DNA from: Hymenobacter sp. DG01
Lineage (GTDB): Bacteria; Bacteroidota; Bacteroidia; Cytophagales; Hymenobacteraceae
Assembly: GCF_006352025.1 (NCBI RefSeq)
Contig: NZ_CP040936.1
Span: forward strand, 1,054,001 to 1,118,000
Direction of reading: 5' to 3'
DNA length: 64,000 bases
Part shown: positions 36,911 through 44,955 of the stretch, in pieces
Layout: each line of letters begins with the position of its first letter
How positions within the stretch are numbered: the stretch's first letter is position 1
Program-made: the position numbers and the translations under genes
The notes under the pieces: generated by a model
The model's database searches: none
What the model was told of the DNA's origin: nothing
What the model saw: only the letters and a program-made list of their open reading frames with translations

Positions 36911-36988
36911 AGCCAGCGTGATAAATAGGGAAAGAGGAAAGAATAAAGGCGGCGCCGATAGTGGCGACAAAAAATTACGTGCGCCGGG

Positions 36989-38068
36989 TTAAAGGTCGAA
37001 AAACTGGACTTTGGTTTTGTCCAGGGGCAGGTGGTGGGCACCGGCGCGCAAGGAGAGACTGGCTTTGTCGAGCTGCTCATTGACATCCACGTACAGAGTC
37101 AGGGTCTCCTGCGGATGTTGGGCGTGCAGGGTACGGAACGCGGCCAGGGTCTGCTGCTCGTCGAAGGGCGATACTTTTAGTAGGCGCTGGCGGCCATAGG
37201 CCCCGCGCACATAGAGCATGGCTGTCTTGGGCACGGCCTTATCGGTGGCCGAAAGCAGGCGCTGCAGGTGGGCCTGGATGTCGGGGGAGTCAGGCAGGCC
37301 CGTGCGCTCAGCGCTAAAGTAGCTAATGCCGTAGCGCGTGAGCGTGAGAGGCTGGCTAAAAGCCAGCTGCCAGCGGTAGTGGCGCAGGTACTCGTCCCAC
37401 TTTTTAGCGCTGAGCGTGCCGGTAGCTATTTCACGCTGTACCTCGGGGCTAAGCTCGGCGCGCGTGTTGCGCACATCGGCGGCGCGGTCCACCTTGGGCC
37501 GGTGGCGGGCGTAGTCGTAATCCACTTTGTGCGCCTGGTAGCGCCCAATCAACACTTGCTGTCCTTCCCCATCAAGCCAGACCACCACGCCTCCTGTAGG
37601 CAGTACGGATACGCTTAGCCCCGAATACGTGAGCTGTTTCTGTTGCTCAGCATTCCAAATTCCTTGCTTGAGTAGGGCATAAATGCGCTGCTGAGGCAGG
37701 AGAAACTTGCCCTCCCAGAATTGATCCTCGGTGTAGGAAAACCAGCGGATTTCCATGCTGTCGGGGGCGGGCTGCAGTTCGTTGCCCACGCCCCAGCCAA
37801 TGGCGGCCCCGCCCCAACCATTGGTCAGGAAATGGCCCCAGGGAATAGGGAAGCCCCCGCCCGTGGAGGCAAAGAATCGACCTTTGTCGATGGTAACAGG
37901 GTAGCCATCGGCCGTACCGGGGCTGGCGGAGAGACGAAATTTTTCAGTTTGGTAAGCAGGCAGCATGGATTTGTGTTTAGTGGGCTTCCGGTCGGAAGAT
38001 CTAGCTTGGCAGCTGGCCAGGGAGCTGTTCAGGACCAGTAAAGCCAGTACCCAGCAGAACTTATGCAT
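36989..38068 (-). CDS. DUF2931-like lipoprotein, candidate immunity protein
   Basis: A 359-aa predicted lipoprotein: signal peptide MHKFCWVLALLVLNSSLASC with the lipobox cysteine at residue 20. The body shows GFPIPWGHFL, GWGVGNELQPAP, IRWFSYTEDQFWEG and GGVVVWLDGEG, a pattern I associate with DUF2931. Position just before a DUF2235 lipase gene suggests an envelope-anchored protein that blocks the lipase. That role is inferred from context. It begins 27 bases after the PAAR-like gene, in one operon. Confidence 0.68.
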   Translation of the reverse strand: MHKFCWVLALLVLNSSLASCQARSSDRKPTKHKSMLPAYQTEKFRLSASPGTADGYPVTIDKGRFFASTGGGFPIPWGHFLTNGWGGAAIGWGVGNELQPAPDSMEIRWFSYTEDQFWEGKFLLPQQRIYALLKQGIWNAEQQKQLTYSGLSVSVLPTGGVVVWLDGEGQQVLIGRYQAHKVDYDYARHRPKVDRAADVRNTRAELSPEVQREIATGTLSAKKWDEYLRHYRWQLAFSQPLTLTRYGISYFSAERTGLPDSPDIQAHLQRLLSATDKAVPKTAMLYVRGAYGRQRLLKVSPFDEQQTLAAFRTLHAQHPQETLTLYVDVNEQLDKASLSLRAGAHHLPLDKTKVQFFDL

Positions 38069-38094
38069 GGCAACAGGAAGGGGGGTAAGGAGCA

Positions 38095-38508
38095 TTACTC
38101 ATTTATCAGCAATGGGCACAGGCTCATAAAGGAGGTACGTGCCATTTCAACGCGGGGCGGGGAAGGCAGGCCCGGCACGGCAATCTGGAGGGTGCTCAGG
38201 ATGCTTACCGTACCGCCGATGGCGCACTTGATGGTGCTTTTCTCCAGTAATGGGTTGCTAATAGGGCTCTGTACCGTTACCAGATCAAATACGTCCTGCC
38301 AAAACAGCAGCATGGGTGTGCAAGGCATGTTGTTTTTCACGATGCAGGTACCAAAAGGCAGAAACGTTTTGTCCTGGCTGGTAGCCACTAGCTTCCCCTG
38401 CAGGTACACATTCTGCTGGCTATTAACCTGCAGCATGCTCGGTAGCGAGCCTTTGTCGCAGCGGCAGATGGCACCGGTGCACACGAGTTCCTGTCCGGTC
38501 TGGCTCAT
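38095..38508 (-). CDS. PAAR-like spike protein (DUF4280)
   Basis: A 137-aa cysteine-rich protein. The sequence order ELVCTGAICRCDKG, ATSQDKTFLPFGTC, MPCTPMLLFW and STIKCAIGGTVSIL matches the DUF4280 family, which acts as the PAAR-like tip that sharpens VgrG in Bacteroidota systems and can carry effectors. It overlaps the preceding 306-aa gene by four bases (ATGA), so their translation is coupled. Confidence 0.8.
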   Translation of the reverse strand: MSQTGQELVCTGAICRCDKGSLPSMLQVNSQQNVYLQGKLVATSQDKTFLPFGTCIVKNNMPCTPMLLFWQDVFDLVTVQSPISNPLLEKSTIKCAIGGTVSILSTLQIAVPGLPSPPRVEMARTSFMSLCPLLINE

Positions 38509-39425
38509 AGAATACGGGTTAGGGTAAGCGTATATTGTTTGTTGTAGCGTTGGGCCAGGCGCCCGTACACCGTAAGATGCAGGTGGCGCGGCAAGCCGTC
38601 GGCCTGGTCTAGGCTGTACGCTGCCTCGTAGCCCAAATGCAGCGGCTCTTCCGGGGCTCCGGCCGGGGTAGGCGCAGCGGCGGGGTTGGTGGTGAGGGCA
38701 TTGTGCATAGCCTGGCGCACCGCGGCGGTGTCAATGCTTTGGGTATCTGGCGAGCCGCGCAAGGTATAGTGGATGCCATCAGCCTCAGCAGCCACCAGCT
38801 GCCTGGTTTCATGAAAACGCAGGTCGAGCTTCGGAAAGAACTGCGAAAACTCGCGCTGAACCTGAATGGGCGGTGAGTTAAACTGCTCCGAAGCCCTTAG
38901 GCTCATGGCCAGTGCCTGGTACATGTAGTCGTGCCGTAGGGAGTACAGCACTTTATCCGGCTGCTCCATTTGGGCATCAAACAGCGCAATCAGCTTGTGT
39001 GTGACGGCATCATCGGGGCTGCTGTTGGCTATCAGCTCCTCCCGTAGGTTTGCCCAGGTAAGGACAAGCTCGGCGTGGTTGAGCAAGGAGCTTAGTTCTC
39101 CGTTTGGGCTCAGCTCTGCTTCTATTTCCGCGTACAGGGCGGAGAGCTGCAGGGCCATGCGCTGCATATGTTCCGGTTCCTCCTTTTGTACAAGCGCAGG
39201 CTGGCTAGCCCGAAAGAAGATAACACGTCCGGCCCCTCGCGGGGTGAGTAGCACCTGCAACTGCTTGGTGATGTGGGTAGTCCGCAGCTCGCCATCCAAA
39301 AATTCTTCCCACTGAATGAGGACCTCGTACGTAGCCGCTGAGCCCACCCCGGTTGAGGTCCGGACATCTGGCCGGGACCGGGCCGAGGAGCGAAAGGCAG
39401 AAGCTAAAGCATCACGAATTTTCAT
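38505..39425 (-). CDS. unknown T6SS-cluster protein between vgrG and PAAR
   Basis: A 306-aa soluble protein of unknown family starting MKIRDALASAFRSSARSRPDVR. It has no signal peptide; the N-terminal half looks like alpha/beta with a helical MQRMALQLSALYAEIEAEL, and a C-terminal beta-rich part ends YNKQYTLTLTRIL after a Pro/Ala-rich linker near residue 245. Its place between vgrG and the PAAR-like gene, and the ATGA overlap with the latter, suggest a loading adaptor or spike-associated part rather than an ordinary enzyme. No known EagR or DUF4123 marks were seen. Confidence 0.6.
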   Translation of the reverse strand: MKIRDALASAFRSSARSRPDVRTSTGVGSAATYEVLIQWEEFLDGELRTTHITKQLQVLLTPRGAGRVIFFRASQPALVQKEEPEHMQRMALQLSALYAEIEAELSPNGELSSLLNHAELVLTWANLREELIANSSPDDAVTHKLIALFDAQMEQPDKVLYSLRHDYMYQALAMSLRASEQFNSPPIQVQREFSQFFPKLDLRFHETRQLVAAEADGIHYTLRGSPDTQSIDTAAVRQAMHNALTTNPAAAPTPAGAPEEPLHLGYEAAYSLDQADGLPRHLHLTVYGRLAQRYNKQYTLTLTRIL

Positions 39426-39504
39426 TCAGGCACCAGAAAGTAAGCTAATCAAGAAACCGGGGCCGCGCCCCACCCTTATGCATACACCACAAGGCAAGCG
39501 CCCA

Positions 39505-41373
39505 TTAAGGCTTGCTCCATTTGATGTCGCTGCCCATGATTTTGGTAACACCGCTGGCGGCTATTTCCACATCATCGGCGGCTTTGGCAACCAGTTTTTT
39601 GCCGGCGGCTTCCAGCGTCAGGTCGTCGTTCACGGCTTTCAGTAGCAGCTCCTTCTGGGCTTGCAGCGCGATACTTTCCTCATGAGTAGCCACGAGCACG
39701 TTTTTCTGGGCCATTACTTCGATATCCTGACCCGCCCGCATCACAATGTTTTTCTTGGCTTCAATGGAAATCGTGTCGCCGGAGTTGAGGGTGATGGGCC
39801 CGTTAGAGGTTAGCGAGATGCTGCCGTTTTCCTGAAAGCTGATGAGCAGGGAAGTGCCCTTCTTATTGGAGTTAGAAATCAGGATCTGCTGCGCCCCCTG
39901 GGTATCTACCATCACAAACTTGTTGCCGCCGGCGGTCTGCAGGCCCTTCAGGTTGTTCTGAGGATGGGTGTATTTTTTGCCCTGCTTGTTGCTGGGGTGG
40001 AAGAGGTTACCCAGAATCAGGGGCTGCTCGGCGCGGTTGTGCTCGTAGCCTACCAGCACCTGCGAGCCTACCTCCGGGGTAAACAGCTGGCCTTTGCCGT
40101 CGCCGGAGTAAGGCGTGCTGATGCGGACCCAGTCGCTTTCGGCGTCGGTGGGCTTCTCTACGGGCCAGTAGTAGCGCACGCGCACCCGGCCCAGGCGCTC
40201 GGGGTCCTGCAAGTCGAATACCTCAGCCAGCTCGGGGTGCCCTACGGGCTGGGCGCGGTAGGGGCCCAGGGGCGGGTGCTCTGAGGACCACGGCACGGCC
40301 TCGAAGATGTTATTGTAGTTGCCCAGCTCATCCACCGTGTGCACGATGGAGGTAACGAAGTACTTGCCGAACGACTCCTCGCTTTCCACGTAGCTGCCCA
40401 GGCCTACCCCGGAGGCGTTGATGACACTACCCAGCTGCATATCGGGGTTTTCGCCCCAGCCGTTGCAGCTTACCAGGTTGGTGGCATGCTGCGACTTGTA
40501 GCGCGCTGCCACCTGCTCGGCGGTGGCCTGGCTGTCGAGGGCTACTGCGGAGGGCAGCTGCATGGGGTTGGGGAACAACCGCTCCGACTCCGAAAGGGCA
40601 AAGCTGGCCAACGGGTTCTGGCCCAGCCAGCTTACACTTTGCGAGGCCGACGAGGACTGCAGCGTCTTGTGTTGCTGCAGGTTGTACTGCGACACCACGA
40701 AGGCCGAGTGGCGCAGCGAGATGTTCAGGTTAAAGGAGGCGCGCACCCCGTCGCTGACAAAGTCGATTTCCTTGCCCGCGGGCCGGCCTAGCTGCAGCTG
40801 CTTGCCATCGTAGTAAAACCACTCGCCGTACTGAGCAGCCAGGCGGTGCAGGAAGGCGAAGTTGCTTTCGTCGTACTGGGCCAGGTAGGGGATGGGGGCC
40901 GTGTGCTTGGGCTGGGCGCGCAGGGCCAGCAGGTCGGCGGGGTAGGGCTGGAGCACTTTCTTGAAGATGGCGGCCAGGCCTTGCTTTAGAAAAGTGCGGC
41001 GCACGGGGGCGTCTTCGAGCAAGTAGGTAGGGCTGTAGCCCTGCACCTGAAACGAGCCGGTAAGGTCGCCCTGGTTGCCTACCTCTATCTGCGTGACAAT
41101 GCCCTGGAAGGTAAAGTCGAAGTCGGTTTTACCGCCGTTGCCCAAAGCACCCAGCAGGTCGTCGGAGGTGCCGAACGAGATGGTAATGCTCTTGCCGCAC
41201 AGCTCCTTGTGCGCCTTCGAGAGGAAGGTGCCCGTGTTGCCTTCCAGCCGATCAAAGGGGATGTTCAGGCTGAAATGATGGTGCCCGAACAAGGACTGAC
41301 TAATGGATAAGCTGGTAAACTCCAGAATTTCTTTACCCCCAATCTGAATGCGGGTATCTACCTGTAGTGCCAT
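39505..41373 (-). CDS. tssI: T6SS spike protein TssI (VgrG)
   Basis: A 622-aa VgrG: gp27-like base (residues 1 to about 370, with SISQSLFGHHHFSLNIP and DESNFAFLHRLAAQYGEWF), gp5 OB domain (ERLGRVRVRYYW, then GWVRIS-like SDWVRISTPYSGDG and VGSQVLVGYEHN), and a C-terminal beta-helix needle of repeated short strands (residues about 500-610). It ends without an added effector domain, so cargo probably rides on the PAAR-like protein or associated factors. Upstream on the same strand lie the transpeptidase effector and lipoprotein genes. Confidence 0.93.
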   Translation of the reverse strand: MALQVDTRIQIGGKEILEFTSLSISQSLFGHHHFSLNIPFDRLEGNTGTFLSKAHKELCGKSITISFGTSDDLLGALGNGGKTDFDFTFQGIVTQIEVGNQGDLTGSFQVQGYSPTYLLEDAPVRRTFLKQGLAAIFKKVLQPYPADLLALRAQPKHTAPIPYLAQYDESNFAFLHRLAAQYGEWFYYDGKQLQLGRPAGKEIDFVSDGVRASFNLNISLRHSAFVVSQYNLQQHKTLQSSSASQSVSWLGQNPLASFALSESERLFPNPMQLPSAVALDSQATAEQVAARYKSQHATNLVSCNGWGENPDMQLGSVINASGVGLGSYVESEESFGKYFVTSIVHTVDELGNYNNIFEAVPWSSEHPPLGPYRAQPVGHPELAEVFDLQDPERLGRVRVRYYWPVEKPTDAESDWVRISTPYSGDGKGQLFTPEVGSQVLVGYEHNRAEQPLILGNLFHPSNKQGKKYTHPQNNLKGLQTAGGNKFVMVDTQGAQQILISNSNKKGTSLLISFQENGSISLTSNGPITLNSGDTISIEAKKNIVMRAGQDIEVMAQKNVLVATHEESIALQAQKELLLKAVNDDLTLEAAGKKLVAKAADDVEIAASGVTKIMGSDIKWSKP

Positions 41374-41549
41374 ATACGTGAGAAAGGAATGTGCAACAAC
41401 TAGAGTCGGGGACGAAAGGATTGCCCTAACGGTACGCCGTAAAAGATGGTTGGTAAGGTAGTTGAATCCGAAGACTTAGACTTCCTACCCCTCCGGGAGG
41501 CCCAAACGGTGAAAATCGATTATTCATGTGGTGGATGCTCTGTGGCTAA

Positions 41550-42155
41550 CTAATGGGAGGCTACATATAAACCAATTTCGTGTACCATAGAGGAATCAGC
41601 GAAATGGGAATGGGGCAGGGTAGCCGTCACCATTACCTTGCGGGCGTTGGGGCGGGGTTGGTAGCCAAACGAAATCCGGTGGCGTTGCCACGGGGCATTC
41701 ATGACTTCCATAACGCGCTCCGGCTTGCCAGGGCCAAAAACCCGGCGTAGCTCACCTAACCGGATCAATCGGTCGGCGGGAGCCGAGAAGCTACCGGGGT
41801 TACTCGTAGCTGCGGGGGTAGCGGGAACCGGATGATGGGCCGAGATAAAAACGTAATCGGGCTGTTGCTGCTTGTTCAGATCAACCTGAATATCGTAAGG
41901 GCCTGATACGAGGGTGAACGACGTGCTGTCGGGGCTGAGTTGAGGAAGCGAATCGTGGCTGCTCAGCCGTTGGCTCCGCAGATTGGTGATGGGGGTGCCA
42001 TTGGCCATTTGTAATGCATACCGGTTCACGATGGAAAGCAGGCTCACAGGTGGGGCTTGGGCAGCGGTATCGGCGTGGCGCTCAGTGGCCGTGCCGCAGC
42101 TAAACAGCCCTATTGTTACCAAAAGCGGGTAAACTTTCCTCCTGTTCAGTATCAT
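41550..42155 (-). CDS. lipoprotein, paralogue of the 42224 gene (candidate immunity)
   Basis: A 201-aa lipoprotein with signal MILNRRKVYPLLVTIGLFSC. It shares with its upstream neighbour the run DRLIRLGELRR-(V/L)-FGPG, the earlier DSLPQLSPDS/DTLPSFNPDS segment, FISA-(H/R)-(H/R)-P, and ADS-(S)-MV near the end, so the two are clear tandem duplicates. Likely periplasm-facing. Being just downstream of an L,D-transpeptidase-like gene in a T6SS island suggests peptidoglycan-effector immunity; this is inferred. 68 bases separate it from the paralogue and 176 from vgrG. Confidence 0.68.
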   Translation of the reverse strand: MILNRRKVYPLLVTIGLFSCGTATERHADTAAQAPPVSLLSIVNRYALQMANGTPITNLRSQRLSSHDSLPQLSPDSTSFTLVSGPYDIQVDLNKQQQPDYVFISAHHPVPATPAATSNPGSFSAPADRLIRLGELRRVFGPGKPERVMEVMNAPWQRHRISFGYQPRPNARKVMVTATLPHSHFADSSMVHEIGLYVASH

Positions 42156-42223
42156 TTAACCGGCAATAAGTGTGCGTATAGTTTACGGAAAGTAGCTGCC
42201 AACCAGCTTGCCTCTCGCTCGTC

Positions 42224-42838
42224 TTATTCTTGTGCAAAAAGCGAAATGGAGTCCACCATGGCCGAGTCAGCGTACTCCGGCGTGGGTAATGAGGCCCGAA
42301 TGCTTGCCTCTCGGCTCTTGGTAGAAAGCAGAAAGCTGAATTCCACCGGATACCGTCGCCATTCTTCTTGCTTGGTGAGCATGGCTGGCCTAATCTGACC
42401 CGGCCCAAAGAGTCGTCGGAGCTCACCCAGCCGAATTAATCTGTCGGGTTTAGGTGGGGTAGCTATTGTATTCGCAGGAGAAGCAGGACGGCGGGCGGAG
42501 ATAAAAACAGATTTCAGGCACTTCTCCTTATCCAGATATGCCTCCACTACACAGGTGTTCAAGGCCAAGATATACGAAGAGCTGTCCGGGTTAAAGCTGG
42601 GCAAGGTATCACCCCCATACCACCTGCTTTCTACGGTAGCAAGCGGTTTGCCCTGTGCCATCTGAACGGCGTAGTGGCCTACTACCTCTATCACGCTCGG
42701 CACGTGCATGGGAGCTGATGCCTTAGGAAGAGCGCCCTTCGTCTGGCCGCACCCAGCCAGAAAGGCACCCAGGCATGCTCTTGGTAGGCTGCAGGAGCTA
42801 CCGCGCCGGACCGTAGGCTGGCTATTTTTTGGCCACAT
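42224..42838 (-). CDS. lipoprotein overlapping the transpeptidase gene (candidate immunity)
   Basis: A 204-aa lipoprotein; the lipobox LGAFLAGC follows a longer than usual N-region. Its start lies 17 bases inside the end of the upstream L,D-transpeptidase-like gene, so translation is coupled, a typical arrangement for effector and immunity pairs. It is paralogous to the next gene (41550). The body contains YAVQMAQGKPLATVESRW and PDRLIRLGELRRLFGPG. No known domain recognised. Confidence 0.7.
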   Translation of the reverse strand: MWPKNSQPTVRRGSSCSLPRACLGAFLAGCGQTKGALPKASAPMHVPSVIEVVGHYAVQMAQGKPLATVESRWYGGDTLPSFNPDSSSYILALNTCVVEAYLDKEKCLKSVFISARRPASPANTIATPPKPDRLIRLGELRRLFGPGQIRPAMLTKQEEWRRYPVEFSFLLSTKSREASIRASLPTPEYADSAMVDSISLFAQE

Positions 42839-43631
42839 TGTACAGGGCTATTTTCTTGGCACCTGGAAAGAAGTGGATTTCCTGCCCCACGCTGCCCTCC
42901 GGCTTATCGAAGCCGCGCGGAACCAGGCTTACGGCATACTCATGAATCTGGAGAGTGGCACCCACCTTCAGAATGCCTTTCTTGACCCAGTCCTGCATCA
43001 CGTTGGGAATCATATGTACGCAGCCGTGCGACTGACCCAGGGGCATGGTTTCTTTTCTCTTTAGCTCCCGGTTCATCAAGGCTACCAGCTCAAAATCGGT
43101 GGTTGTGTGCAGGAAGTCGCTGAGTATCTCTTCCTTTTTCCTGCCCGCCTTTGCCGTAGCATCCAGCCGCCTGTTTCCGTTGTAATCAACAAAGTACTTG
43201 ATAGATACCTGGCCAAAGTCGTTGAAGACCCACTTAGCCGGTAGCGCATTCTCCCACTGCCCCGGCAGCTTGGCAACCTTGAAAAGCGACTTGGTGCTTC
43301 TTTGCAGGTCCTTATAGCGACTCTCCAGAGCAGACCGGGCACCCGCAGGATCTTTAGCGTATGTATCCCGCCAGGCGGGCAACGTGTGCAGGTGTTGCCA
43401 TTTACCCTGCATAAACACCTCTACGTAGCCCTTTGCATCCAACCGAATGTCGGCTCCCCAGGGCACTACTGAGAAAGGCCACCGCCCGGGGCTGGTGTGC
43501 GGACCTACGCTCCCGATAACAAATCGGCCGTGCCGGGTAGAGGAATAGGCTTTGCCTGGCGTGTAGGGCTCGCCGGCCGGGCCCCCTTCGGCGTCGAAAA
43601 CGGTTCCGGGAATTAGGGTGAAGCTATACAT
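42822..43631 (-). CDS. L,D-transpeptidase (YkuD-like) protein, candidate T6SS effector
   Basis: A 269-aa protein from the ATG at 43631 (MYSFTLIPGTVFDAEG); an in-frame TTG lies nine bases upstream. Key motif QSHGCVHM at residues 200-207 (Cys204 as nucleophile), with a candidate upstream His175 in FLHTTTDF; earlier segments RHGRFVIGSVGPHTSPGRWPFS fit a YkuD beta fold. L,D-transpeptidases exchange or trim cross-links in peptidoglycan. It has no signal peptide, so T6SS export is plausible, as with Salmonella Tlde1. It is first in a minus-strand row leading to vgrG and overlaps its candidate immunity gene. Confidence 0.75.
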   Translation of the reverse strand: MYSFTLIPGTVFDAEGGPAGEPYTPGKAYSSTRHGRFVIGSVGPHTSPGRWPFSVVPWGADIRLDAKGYVEVFMQGKWQHLHTLPAWRDTYAKDPAGARSALESRYKDLQRSTKSLFKVAKLPGQWENALPAKWVFNDFGQVSIKYFVDYNGNRRLDATAKAGRKKEEILSDFLHTTTDFELVALMNRELKRKETMPLGQSHGCVHMIPNVMQDWVKKGILKVGATLQIHEYAVSLVPRGFDKPEGSVGQEIHFFPGAKKIALYNVAKK

Positions 43632-44134
43632 AGGATGCAAAGTCTAGCGTAAAGTCCTGATTAATTGCCCTCTGTAGGAATATGCCTGGCTGGTGTTATC
43701 AGCTACCCTCGAAAACGGGAAACGACACTTTATCCATGTAACCGGGGGTAGGAACCTGGGTCATTACACCGGGTAAGGGGGCGCAGTGCGTTGCACGGCA
43801 ATGCGCTCCTGTAAAGAGTGAACTGGACAAATCATAGGTGATATCAATAATATGGTAGCTCGCCAAGATAGAAAACTTTACTGGAAGCCTTCTGCCGAAA
43901 CCATCGTAATCAGCTGATCTGGCGCAGAACTGAAGTCCGGATAAACAAGGAGAAGTGCCCGATAAAGCTGGTTTAGTGCCCGCTAAAAGGCTTTTCGTCT
44001 CGCTGACTACCTCCTTAGGCAGGGCAACAGGAGGGGCGTATAAAATTGCGGTAGGGAACGCCCAACAGGAAGAAGTTAATGAAGGAAACTGGCCGGATGA
44101 AGGCTACGGTTCAGAGTTCGGAAACTGGCGCCGC
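43632..44134. other. Gene-free spacer between T6SS island and crtA-like gene
   Basis: About 500 bases with no convincing reading frame. A short plus-strand frame from 43955 runs into the back of the crtA-like gene and looks like its antisense shadow. AT content rises around 43660-43920, which may hold the promoter of the transpeptidase operon, but I see no exact TAnnTTTG box. This is the likely right boundary of the T6SS island. Confidence 0.5.
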
Positions 44135-44815
44135 TTACAGCGCCCGGCCGTCCCAGGTACCCTCGGTGCGCACCACCCGAAACCGGGCGAACAGCTCTTC
44201 CCCGTACCACTTTTCCTGGCGCGTGAGCTTGATGACCTGCTTGTGCTTTTCGCTGCGGTAGGCGTAGTCCTGCATGGCCTGCTGCGACTCCCAGAGGCTG
44301 AACGTAGCCTGGCGCACTACTGGCAACTCACCTAGCCCAATGGCAGCCCGCACACCGGGCGCGTGGGCCACCGTGGCACTGGTCGGGGCCACGTAGCGCC
44401 AGAAGCGGGGCGTTTTCTGCCACCGGATAGAGGCACGGGTAAGTACCGCCACGGGGCCGGTGGGTTCGGCCATTTCGGAGGGGTAGGCGAAGGGGTTAAC
44501 ACCATCCCAAAGCCCGTGCGACTTCAGGGGCACCAGCTCGGCAGTCCAGATTTCGGAGGTGCGCTGCTGGTACTGCTGCCACAAGGGGTGCTCGGCAAAA
44601 AACCGGGCCGCCGCCGCTTCCGACTCCCACACGGCCATGAAGCCGTAGCGCCGCAGGTTGGGCAGGGCCCCGAAGCCACCGGCTCCGCTGCCCAGCAGCT
44701 TCTGGAACCGCAGGCCCGCTACCTGCTGCAGAGGCCCTTGGGCGGTGCCCATCTGCGCGAAGCCCCACCGTTTCTGGTCGGGCAGCAGGGTAAGAATGGA
44801 AAGGGTAGTAAGCAC
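44135..44815 (-). CDS. CrtA-like carotenoid oxygenase
   Basis: A 226-aa protein resembling spheroidene monooxygenase CrtA, a heme-type enzyme that adds a keto group at C-2 of acyclic or monocyclic carotenoids. Matching segments are WGFAQMGTAQGPL, KLLGSGAGGFG, YGFMAVWESEAAA, FWRYVAP, AAIGLGELPVVRQATFSLWES and KWYGEELFARFRV. The GTG at 44815 is preferred because the residues then begin MLTTLSILTLL as in homologues; an earlier GTG at 44893 is possible. No other carotenoid gene is adjacent. Confidence 0.78.
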   Translation of the reverse strand: MLTTLSILTLLPDQKRWGFAQMGTAQGPLQQVAGLRFQKLLGSGAGGFGALPNLRRYGFMAVWESEAAAARFFAEHPLWQQYQQRTSEIWTAELVPLKSHGLWDGVNPFAYPSEMAEPTGPVAVLTRASIRWQKTPRFWRYVAPTSATVAHAPGVRAAIGLGELPVVRQATFSLWESQQAMQDYAYRSEKHKQVIKLTRQEKWYGEELFARFRVVRTEGTWDGRAL

Positions 44816-44901
44816 GGGAAAAGGGGGGAATAAAAGGACTCTGCGTCCTTTGCGCAAACATCCGCGTTCCTCTGTGGGAACCGACGCCAGCACGAAACAA
44901 C

Positions 44902-44932
44902 AAAAAAGGCCGGAATAAGCTTCCGGCCTTTG
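44902..44932. terminator. Hairpin after the pyridoxamine-oxidase-like gene
   Basis: AAAAAAGGCCGGAA / TTCCGGCCTTT around AAGC-type loop, between the 44956 stop and the crtA-like start region. It ends the 45465-44956 transcript. Confidence 0.75.
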
Positions 44933-44955
44933 CTATACGAAAGAGGTAGCCCTCG

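Noticed and set aside
39505..40010. Extra effector domain fused to VgrG
   Set aside because: The C-terminal 120 residues are the usual beta-helix needle repeats ending IMGSDIKWSKP; no separate domain follows.
43955..44335. 126-codon plus-strand frame next to the T6SS island
   Set aside because: Its second half is antisense to the crtA-like gene and the first half has no coding character or start context.
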